In this document: positions 56,149 through 64,000 of the stretch, piece by piece | Position numbering within the stretch: the stretch's first letter is position 1 | Layout of the letters: every line of letters starts with the position of its first letter | Assembly (NCBI RefSeq): GCF_921293095.1 | Contig: NC_060248.1 | Coordinates: 79,925,243 to 79,989,242, forward strand | DNA from: Ischnura elegans | Taxonomy: Eukaryota > Arthropoda > Insecta > Odonata > Coenagrionidae | Direction: 5' to 3' | DNA: 64,000 nucleotides | Made by a program: the position numbers and the translations under genes | The notes under the pieces: generated by a model | Databases searched by the model: none | What the model was told of the DNA's origin: nothing | The model's input: the letters and a program-made list of their open reading frames with translations, nothing else

Positions 56149-56554
56149 ACTTCATGGGCATCAATTTCCTATGACCTAGTAAAATTTAAACTAAATCTAG
56201 TGGTGTCACTTGAGGTGCCTACTTCCCTTGTAAGAGCTATTACAACAATAACTAAAATATTTTTAAAAAATTAAGGGATTAGGATAACTTGACCATTGGC
56301 ATGACAACAAAGACCATAACATTTGAGAATTATTCTTAACAGATTTAATGGATAACTTGCCCAGAAAAACAGCAATAAGCATCTTGGAGCATTTCACACA
56401 TGAATTCCATTCAATATACTCTTCATACATACACGCATAAATTATAAAAATATCACAATATTTAACATTAAAATTTACATCAGTAAAATTTATAAGAACC
56501 TGTAAGGCCTCAGATGCCTCGTCCATTAATAAATATAAAACATTTTTTAAAAAA

Positions 56555-56668
56555 TCATTCAGGTACAAGAAGATTGACATTACCACCAGTTTGAATAGAG
56601 CCAATATATTTCTCTTCAAGGCCTCTTATGGACAACACCTCTGAGGGAAGAATTGGACCCTTCTTCTC
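56555..56668 (-). CDS. MCM10: MCM10 terminal coding exon
   Basis: Acceptor TGCTTTTAG before 56668; 37 codons then TGA. It encodes EKKGPILPSEVLSIRGLEEK, YIGSIQTGGNVNLLVPE. EK-x-GP and RG-EEKY-x-x-S match the end of MCM10 in other animals and join in phase to MMR of the preceding exon. Confidence 0.86.
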   Translation of the reverse strand, partial: EKKGPILPSEVLSIRGLEEKYIGSIQTGGNVNLLVPE

Positions 56669-59600
56669 CTAAAAGCAATAAAAGTAATATATTCTCAGTA
56701 ATTCAACTCCAAAGTACATTAATATACAAAGTAAATAACTTAATATTGTAGCATACCATTCCAATAAATACTGCTAAGAAAACACAAACTTACATTATGA
56801 TTAAATGATGAAATAATTGAATCATTTTCAAGGAAATTACATTGACTATCAGCTAAAATATCCATTAGATGCATCCTTACCCTCATCATTGGAGCCCTTT
56901 CCCAATGCGCACTGCCACAATTGTTACAAGGCTTCAACGGACACAATTCTAGGCTCACAGTCCTATTCCCACAATCATGACACTTGAAGAATCGCTTCAC
57001 AGCATTAACAACCTTTGTTGGATGTCCTTCAGATTTGCAATACTCAGAGGCAGAAAATGCCAAATATTTGCACTGAAATAATAATGGAGCAATGTGAAAC
57101 ACCTAAAGAAATTTTTTCAAGATTCAATCATTCACAATACACACATTTAATAATGCATAAAAAACCATGATTTAAATACCAATTTTTGCATTTTATAGGA
57201 TACATATATAAGATAAAAAAAAAGCTCTCAGCAAATAGCACATGTGAATGATGTGGACCTAAGAAAAGTCATCACCTTATATCTAGAGTGATATGCTATT
57301 TTTACTCCATGATCAGTCCACCATCTGCAATACATTTTCATGGCTGGATGCAATGCCATTTTAATTCCCTGTTCTGCCTTGCCCACTCTTTGTCATTTGC
57401 AGAGACACGGAAATATTCAAGAAACCAGTCTCTAAGCATTTGAACATCAAGTTGGGTCAGACATAAGCATGCAGTGCCACATGGGGAGTTTGAGCTAGTA
57501 CTACATATTTGGGAGGGTAATGACAGTCAGCCTCCTAAAGTTCCAAATCAATTAATCATAACTGCTTGGAAATTTCGGTAAAATATTGTTTAATCCCATT
57601 TTCTTGGGAACATGAAGTGGATGATCAAGCTTATACACATATTAATTGAATTTCAACAATTCAGTGCACATATTAATGTTTTAATGAATATATTTTGGAT
57701 GCTCACAGTTTCTTGCACTACCCTTGGCCACTGATACAAGAATTTAAAACACCAGCTTTTTTTGGCCATGAGAAGTACTTGACAAAAAAGGCCCAAATGA
57801 ACACATATATTGTAACGGTTAGCCACCAACCATTTTATTTTATGTTGTATGCTTTGTTTTGAACTCGCGGGCCCGATCGAGGCCCGATCCAGCCATACTA
57901 TCGAATCATCCGATTCGATAGTATGGCTGGTTTTCGCACGCCGCCGTCCCTAGGGACGGCATAAAAAGGCGCGGCGGGTTAGGACGGAGGACAGAAAAAG
58001 GAGTGCAACGATGTTGTAGTGAGTGGTGAGTGAAATAATTGAAACCAAGGACAGGAAGTTCGACACCGCGGAGCCATACGGACGCAGTAACGTCAAGGAC
58101 AGAACGTAAAGTATCTGCACTCCATTCCCCCCCCCAGTGAAGACCCCCCGCCTCGTATACAGTGAACACTGTTCGTGTGTGGGAAAAGGGATTTTTTTTA
58201 ATCTTTGGTTGTTATAACTTGGTCCTTTCATTGTTCAACAATTCTTTTTGATGCTATAATAAATTGTTATTTCTGTATTGTAAGGTGGCTAACCGTCATT
58301 TCCATCCGAATCATCAGCGTATTTTACTCGTGGGCGAACCCCAACACCCATCTGGGATTTCAAAATTTTCCAATTTTTTTTAATTTCGTGCAAATAACCA
58401 CTTCCTTGGGACGTAGGCATCAGGGGAAGGGAGGACCCATTGAACGGGCTGGTTACAATATGGATTTAATTGGTATAATTCTTAATAATTAATGAAATTA
58501 TTGCATACCTTCAGGCATCTCACTGCTTTACACTCCAGCTTGTAAGTGTTCAGCATTTTTTCCTCCATCTTTTCTTTCTTCTCTAAGCCGTGAAAATATT
58601 TCTCTTCAGCCTCCAAGTCTGCAATTTCCAACAACTCTGCATGCTTGGAGCCTTTCTCCATCAACTCCTTCATTTTCTCAGCACTAAATTTAAGGGAGAG
58701 GTTGTCCTCAGGGCCCCTCTTATTCACACTATTTGGAGAAACATTTTGACTGGTTCCAGCACCTGCACACAACAAAGAAATTTCTCATTGAATAAGAGAG
58801 AGAGGGGACCTCTTTCTTTGGCCAGGAAGAATAAACAGTTGAAGAGGAATTCCAAAAAGGTGGCCAGTGACACCTCTCCAAATTCATTCATAAAGAGTAA
58901 AATTAAAAATCAACTTCCCAAAATTTATAAGCTCAGGTACCACAATTCCCATCAGCAAGCAAAAACAAGAAAATCCACAAACAAAAAACATATGAAATAT
59001 TGACAGATGATAGGCATATAACCTTCAGAATGAGGGGAGTGGGAAATTTCTCAAAGAGAAGGCAATGCATACATACAAAATAATTATTAGCCTTAGAAAT
59101 TATTTTCTCTCACCTTTGAATGGGGAAAATTTCCCTCCCCACAATATATCTGCCCGATTCAAGCTATCTATATGAAAAAAATATGTACATAGTAAACAGG
59201 CAAGAGTTGTCCTGGTGGATTAATACACTCACTAAGCACTGCCTCTTCAGAGCAATTCCATGTCATTACAAATCAGTGAGATTTATACAATGTTAATGTA
59301 TATTAAAGAATTATTTTTATACTTATTATGTATTGCATGATTATTAATGTTACCCACCATAAGAATATTGATAAAATTAATAGAACAGGTCATTTTGCTA
59401 AAAATTACTGCAGTTAATTGTGATATTTTAAAGGAACATAGGCCAAAAGCAAGTGATATCACAGACAATACCATAGAAAATAATAAAAATTACCTACACA
59501 TGATTGGGATCAAGAGACAAGAACAGAGTTTCTGAACTGAAAATCTTTACATCAAAAGTTGTGATTGATACTATGTGGGTTTTCCAATAGAAAACAACCA

Positions 59601-61751
59601 ACATTTTACAATCTCTGGAAAAACACAACCAGCTTTAAAGCATCTTAAGCCCTTGAAGCTCCAGGAGAAATCAGGAATTATAATCTTCCCTATTCGTTGA
59701 ATGGCCACGTCTGAGTTTTTTCTTCACATGCCTAAGTATTGCTTTCGATAAATAATGAATACTTGTGAGCGAGGACTCAAAATACCCACCCTCTCCTTCA
59801 GCATCCCTATTCCTCTTCCTTGATACTGCTTTGGTTTCATTTTTGACTGCGTTTGGATCATTTTTCTGCAGTGGTCCATTCTTCTTGATCCATTGTAGGG
59901 CTTGAAGCTAAAAATATACAACACAACAACATAAAGTAAGCGACTACTTAGGTATTGCACATTGACTAAGGAATGACTTTGAGATCATTCACATCATGGA
60001 TGAATAGGAGTTAATAAGAGTAAAACCATACCATGATTTGAAATAATAAAACAGCAAAACAGCTTAATTATTTAATTTAAAAGGTAAATATATCATAGGG
60101 TGGTTTTCTTTTTAATTGCCTTAATCGAAAGATTATTACTTCTGGAGTACGTATTTCACACTTTTAAATTTTTAAATGATATCTATTTTTCGCGATTAAT
60201 TGATCAAATCATTGGCCAAATCTAATACCTAATTCTTCAGGTGAGAAAGCGTTTCATTCTAGATTTTTCAGGATCGATAAATGGGAAATAATTTTTCAAG
60301 TTTCTTTGAATCCGATTATGTTTTGTTAAGTGTGCTTCTTTCACTGCCTTTCCTGACTGATTGGCAACAGCTATAATCAGAACTAAGCAATTTTTTTGCA
60401 TCTAGCTGCTGTCCTACCTTCCCTCAACACCTGGGGATGGTTATCAAAAGGGAACCAGCGACATTAAACATTTCGGCCAATTTGTAAATTATATAGTACT
60501 ATGGTTATACCGCAGCTACCCAGCACTGAGTTTGAAAACACCATCATGATAGGTTGTGTTTTGCGGTAGGACTGTTTTTTTTATCGTAGCTCCAGATTTA
60601 AATATCGAACAAAGGATAGGAATTTTAAAATGCCAAAAGTTAGTGATACTGTTCATACCAGGGCAAGTGAATTCAGCTGAGAAGGATTTTATGTGAAAGA
60701 CAGAGTATGATTGTGCAAAGTTTGCGATAAAATATTTTAATTTGAAAGATGTGACAATTTGTTAAAGCACATCAGTAGCGATACACATAAACGTGCGAAA
60801 GAAAGGGGACCTGCAAAACGACAGCTATCATTTGAACACACAGTCACTCAGTCAAAGAAAGCAAAGGAGGAGCTTGTTGTTGCTACTACAAAAGCATATT
60901 TAAAGGCTTTACTTAGTGCAGAGAAACGTGACAATTCAAAAATTCTGGAATAGCTCTCGAAGTTACATATATGAGGTAGTGGGAATTTACCATTTTCCGT
61001 ACTAACCAAGACTACATACTTGAGCCATTCATATACCTTGAACCAATATAAATTGAACACTTACTTTCATTTAGTTTTATCAGAAATTTTGTACAATCCA
61101 AATTGTGTTAAATGTTACGTAAAATGCTTAATAAGAGTATAAGTATTCATGAAACGTTTGCCATAAAATGATAAAATGCCTAAAAATGTGGGAAAATTAT
61201 AGCATTATAATAACACCGCCAAGATTTTCTATCATACCGAAAACACATGGTTTTAAAACGAATTTTAGCGAAAAATAAAACCACTTTCTTGGACCTCTAC
61301 TAATCACATTTGAGACTGACTGAGCTTGATCGCTAAAGCATTGACAGCATTGGTTGAAACTATTACTGCTATGTCATCAGCATATAATACAGGTGAATTA
61401 CCTATATGCTGCTGACACACTTTGCTTCTGCCAAGCATCTGGGTAACTTTCTAAAAACCTTTAATACAGCCAAATTTCAATTTTACCTTTGCCCGGTTTT
61501 TCTGCTTCTGATTGAAGGAACAGTCCAGATCAATACTTCCTCCGCCATTCGCCCCTCTGCCAAGCATTGGAGACAAAAATGCCTGGGATAGTTTTGGACT
61601 GCTAATGACCTGAGATGGGGTTGCTTCAACTTTCTTCACTTGCCTACTAATGCTCTGCATTACTTGAGAAGGAGAAGCTTCCGCCTTTTTATTCAGTTTT
61701 CCCAGGCTTTCAAGAACACATTTACCTCTGGTGATTGACGCAGACTTCAAA
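56555..61751 (-). CDS. MCM10: MCM10 replication initiation factor, last five coding exons (5' end outside the window)
   Basis: Join on the minus strand: 61751-61487, 59907-59790, 58762-58509, 57072-56881, 56668-56555. All introns are GT-AG and the frame continues across every junction, giving about 313 residues to a TGA stop. MCM10 binds DNA, MCM2-7, CDC45 and DNA polymerase alpha in the nucleus and is needed for origin firing and fork progression. The visible part is the conserved C-terminal domain: a helix-rich linker with KKNGPLQKNDPNAVK, the charged coiled segment, and two zinc motifs (CLKC...C...H, then CHDC...CNNC) before WERAPMMR. It ends shorter than some animal proteins. The first visible exon starts with one base completing a codon, so at least one upstream exon lies beyond 64000 or in sequence I cannot recognise. 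Confidence 0.88.
56881..57072 (-). CDS. MCM10: MCM10 zinc-ribbon exon
   Basis: Acceptor TTATTTCAG before 57072; donor AGG|GTAAGG after 56881. It opens with the Cys that completes CLKC and encodes EYCKSEGHPTKVVNAVKRFF, KCHDCGNRTVSLE, PLKPCNNCGSAHWERAPMMR. VKRFFKC-x-CGNR-x-SL and WER-x-x-M are the most conserved MCM10 strings. Most decisive exon for the identification. Confidence 0.92.
57811..58457. mobile_element. Solo LTR, 647 bp, in an MCM10 intron
   Basis: It begins TGTAACGGTTAGCC and ends GGTTACA, with 4-bp duplication ATAT at 57807-57810 and 58458-58461, as for gypsy-type retrotransposons. A promoter-like ATAAAAAGGCGCGGCGGG lies at about 57961 and ATAATAAATTG near 58256, which implies plus-strand orientation. 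Internal genes are gone, consistent with LTR-LTR recombination. Confidence 0.75.
58509..58762 (-). CDS. MCM10: MCM10 exon, charged coiled segment and first zinc ligands
   Basis: Acceptor TGTGTGCAG before 58762; donor AAG|GTATGC after 58509. It encodes SAEKMKELMEKGSKHAELLE, then EAEEKYFHGLEKKEKMEEKM and ends CKAVRCLK. The EKK-E-MEEKM helix precedes the zinc domain in MCM10 of other animals. The last Cys is the first ligand of the first zinc motif. Confidence 0.88.
59790..59907 (-). CDS. MCM10: MCM10 exon, IKKNGPL motif
   Basis: Acceptor TATTTTTAG before 59907; donor GAGAGG|GTGGGT after 59790. It encodes LQALQWIKKNGPLQKNDPN, AVKNETKAVSRKRNRDAEGE. Length 118 leaves one base for the next exon. 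The alternative GT at 59785-59784 would break the frame and is rejected. Confidence 0.8.
60100..61290. pseudogene. BED zinc-finger/hAT-like relic in an MCM10 intron
   Basis: On the plus strand from about 60630: MPKVSDTVHTRASEFS, stop, EGFYVKDRV, stop, LCKVCDKIF, stop, FERCDNLLKHISSDTHKRAK. The C-x-x-C...H-x(5)-H spacing is a BED finger, and the context resembles CGG-repeat-binding-protein-1-like or hAT N-termini. Three in-frame stops kill it. GGGTGGTTTTCTTTTT near 60098 and AAAAATAAAACCACTTTC near 61280 might be decayed hAT ends; weak. Confidence 0.5.
61487..61751 (-). CDS. MCM10: MCM10 exon with the PKL/GRG region
   Basis: Acceptor TTGTTGTAG before 61751, donor AAG|GTAAAA after 61487. It encodes ITRGKCVLESLGKLNKK, two near-repeats of EASPSQVM/EATPSQVI, SSPKLSQAFLSPMLGRG and FNQKQKNRAK. 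The SPxLGRG text is the conserved entry to the C-terminal domain. It starts with one base of a split codon and ends in phase 0. Confidence 0.82.
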
Positions 61752-62051
61752 CTACAACAAAATGTAGAAAACATTGAATGACACTTCCTTTGCGTACAAT
61801 TATGGCATAATTAAAGTTGAAACGACCAAGAAATTTAAAAATCGAAACCAATTTGGCAATGTCTTGACAATGGGTCGTAAAGACTTTATCTCCGTTGAGG
61901 TACCTGTAGAAACTAAGATTAATTTAGACATAACTTAAACTAAAAGAGTGTGCTTCCCAGGTGAATCACAACGAAGATCATATGTAGCTGTTACAACCCA
62001 CTGAAACAAGAGTTTTAACTCACTTCCTAACTCCATTCTGATAAGGAAATA

Positions 62052-62961
62052 CAGTGAGTCCTCGTTTAACGTCACTTACCGTTCCTGAAAAATGTGACGA
62101 TAAACGAAATGACGTTAATCGAAGCATAATATCCCATAAGAAATAATGTAAAAAGTGAATATTGGCTCCTAGACCTCACAATTCCTACGCGAAAAAAATG
62201 TAAGCGTATCATTTGTGGGGCAATTTGTACGGTGGGAATGCCAAACTATCGCATAGATACGAGTTCCTGTCCACAAATGAAAAAACGACTTCGTTTTCTT
62301 CCACTAATTTATTTTGACGGTACGACATCAAAAACGAAGTCGTTTTTTCATTTGTGAACTTCAACTTCTACAAAGTTGAGCCTCACACCATTGAACGAGT
62401 TCCTGTCTTCATCGACGACAATAGCAGCGGTGACGTAAATCCTTCTCCATTTTTGTATCTTCCAGCATTTGCATTTCGGCTTCGCTATGGTGGTCGCCCG
62501 GGCGAGCGTCGCCTGGGGCCTGGGCATCATCATCGCTGAAACATCGTCGCAGTTACAGGAACCAAAATTATTGTGAACTCGGCAAAAAAAGTGACGACAA
62601 AAACTCCGAGTTCTACACGGAAAAATACCTTGAATTCACTTTTTAGGTTCCTGAAAACCATTATGTCAAGTAAAACCTTGCGCACCTACGTAAGAATTAA
62701 TTTTGAAGAAATTTTTGCTAAAACCGTAATCGCAGTTAAGAATAAACACACCGTTTTACACTTTGCTTAGACTGACTGTATTACTGCCCACAAAACGAAC
62801 AACCTGCAACGCCCACCGCTTCGCCTTTTTTTCGCGCGAAATTTAAAAGACTTGACGTTATCGCGAAGCGTAGGTGCGATAAACGAATGACGGTCTCAAA
62901 ATTTTCGTGACGTTATCGCGAAATGACGTTAAACGGGGTGACGTAGAACGAGGACTCACTG
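62052..62961. mobile_element. 910-bp pogo/Tigger-type MITE
   Basis: CAGTGAGTCCTCGTTTAACG and CGTAGAACGAGGACTCACTG form the ends, with TA on both sides (62050-62051, 62962-62963). GATAAACGA...ATGACGTTA units repeat in inverted orientation inside both ends. A perfect 26-bp palindrome lies at 62272-62356. The two open frames at 62348-62539 are chance. Confidence 0.85.
62272..62356. repeat. Perfect 26-bp inverted repeat within the MITE
   Basis: Arms 62272-62297 (starts CACAAATGAAAAAACGAC) and 62331-62356, exact complements, 33-bp loop. It may mark a second element nested in the MITE. Confidence 0.85.
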
Positions 62962-62967
62962 TAGGTA

Positions 62968-64000
62968 CAGTAAACTCTTGATTTTACGAAGCAGGATTTT
63001 ACGAAGTTTTCGATTTTACGAAGTGATATTGCGGTCCCGGTGAAAAGCCTATGCTAAATACATGGCGCTATTCGATTATACGAAGTTTCTATTATACGAA
63101 TTTTTTTGAATTTACGAACCTCGGCTCGGTCCCTAGGAGCAAATGGCATTCGTTTATACGAACTACGGCGAAAAATTTGTTAACAAAACTAGTTACGCCG
63201 GCGTAAGTAGCTAAAAAATCAGCGCTTCCAACTGTGGTCCATCAAAAGTGGGAAATCATAAATGATAATGCAACTTTGGAGAGAAATGGGTCGCCAAAAA
63301 CCTCACTGTGGGAATTTAGGGGGAGTAGGAGTTAAGTTAAAATATCGCGGCTGACATTATGCCCCTATTTACGTGCCTGTTCGTAAACATAGCATCGACA
63401 ATAATTCGTAGTTTAACATGTCAGGAAGGTCGCGCGGAGTATTTCGTACACCCCTAATTAACCCTTTGCACTGCTGTGAACGTACTTCGAAGACTACTTG
63501 ACTACTTTTCACCGAAGCACTTCGAAGGGTCCCTAATCCGGGACCCTTTCCTCGACGAGCTCACCCTCGCTGGCCCCTGAAACTGGGCTATTTTTTAATG
63601 CATTACCTGACGCAACCCTGGGTTTCAAAGGGCAAAGGTGCCATGGGGGGAAAAAGAGTAAAGTGCGTGTTACTGTGGGGCTGTGCGTCAACCAAACGGG
63701 CACGGACAAAATAAGCCCGTTGTCATTGGGAAATTTGAAAGGCCACGGTGCTTAAAACATGTAAAATTGGAAGCCCTCCCCGTTTTTTACCATGCAAATA
63801 AAAACAGCTGGATGACCCGAGAAATTTTCCAGCAAACGGTTATACGTCTACAGAGAAAAATTGCTGGAGAGAACAGCAAAATTGTTTTAATAATGGATAA
63901 TGCCACCTTTCATAAATACGTGGAAGATCTAAAATTGGCTAATGTTCGAGTCCTCTTTTTACCCCCGAACTCGATTAGCAAGTCCCAGCCCTTGGACCAA
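62968..64000 (+). mobile_element. Tigger-like DNA transposon, runs off the window
   Basis: TA|CAGTAAACTCTTGATTTTACG starts it 4 bp after the MITE duplication. The first 200 bp repeat TTTTACGAAG/TTATACGAA variants (at least eight), a terminal-subrepeat pattern common to Tigger elements. The transposase end follows at 63690-64000. Confidence 0.8.
63600..64000 (+). pseudogene. Tigger/jerky-type DDE transposase, C-terminal part, frameshifted
   Basis: From about 63720 the frame gives VIGKFERPRCLKHVKLEALP, then FYHANKNSWMTREIFQQTVI, then NSKIVLIMDNATFH and VRVLFLPPNSISKSQPLDQ at the window edge. IMDNA carries the second catalytic Asp and LPPNSTSxxQPLDQ is the hallmark of the pogo/Tigger/jerky superfamily. 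Just upstream the matching text (GTDKISPL) is in another frame, and a stop follows GEKE near 63645, so the copy is broken. Confidence 0.82.

Noticed and set aside
56794-57072. Zinc exon of MCM10 extended to a second donor (AAT|GTAAGT) at 56793
   Set aside because: The frame stays open, but the extra residues (VRMHLMDIL...) do not fit MCM10, while the donor at 56880 joins in phase to a terminal exon that does. The distal donor could be a minor isoform at most.
1-64000. CRISPR arrays, bacterial operons or prophage
   Set aside because: No regularly spaced direct repeats with unique spacers, no ribosome-binding-site-led operons; introns, SINEs and LTRs show the DNA is eukaryotic.

Overview
The window is eukaryotic, AT-rich nuclear DNA, almost certainly from an arthropod or close invertebrate relative. 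Genes are split by GT-AG introns with TATA boxes and AATAAA signals, there is a standalone tRNA-Ala, and the transposon mix (mariner, hAT, Tigger/pogo, Helitron, Penelope-like, LINE, tRNA-derived SINE, a probable gypsy solo LTR) is typical of arthropods. The species cannot be fixed from this window. Most of the longer open frames are transposon relics or chance frames.

The left two thirds (1-47 kb, + strand) hold a tandem family of small secreted-peptide genes. Copy 1 shows only its last exon (509-661). Copy 2 is complete (9071-11528): TATA box, noncoding first exon, signal-peptide exon, 44-bp exon, C-terminal exon. Copy 3 (22879-27140) has the same exons but no recognisable promoter or leader exon, and a 3.8-kb transposon-filled intron. 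Copy 4 (37981-47041) is a diverged complete paralogue with a 7-kb first intron. Predicted products are 77-83 residues, a hydrophobic leader plus a short Met/Gln/Asn-rich or acidic tail. I do not recognise the family. Copies 1 and 2 lie in a segmental duplication (about 1-6406 and 10857-22024). Copy 3 looks chimeric: exons 1-2 are nearly identical to copy 2, while exon 3 is strongly diverged.

Transposons are nested and datable against the duplication. In block 2 a mariner relic was hit by a Penelope-like element (13602-18487), which was hit by a 3.5-kb element with 0.7-kb inverted repeats (13777-17263). In block 1 a 198-bp Penelope-type hairpin (3695-3892) has a clean empty site in block 2. 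Intron 2 of copy 3 holds a Helitron with an open PIF1-type helicase. From 27 to 44 kb there are a degenerate hAT transposase, an endonuclease-domain fragment, SINEs, several hAT and Harbinger-like MITEs and an unclassified GC-rich repeat.

The right third holds tRNA-Ala(UGC) (50369-50440) and, on the minus strand, the last five coding exons of the replication factor gene MCM10 (61751 down to 56555). These exons join in phase and carry the conserved C-terminal zinc motifs. The MCM10 introns contain a solo LTR and a BED-finger relic. Upstream of its visible exons come a 910-bp pogo-type MITE and the start of a frameshifted Tigger-like element that leaves the window.
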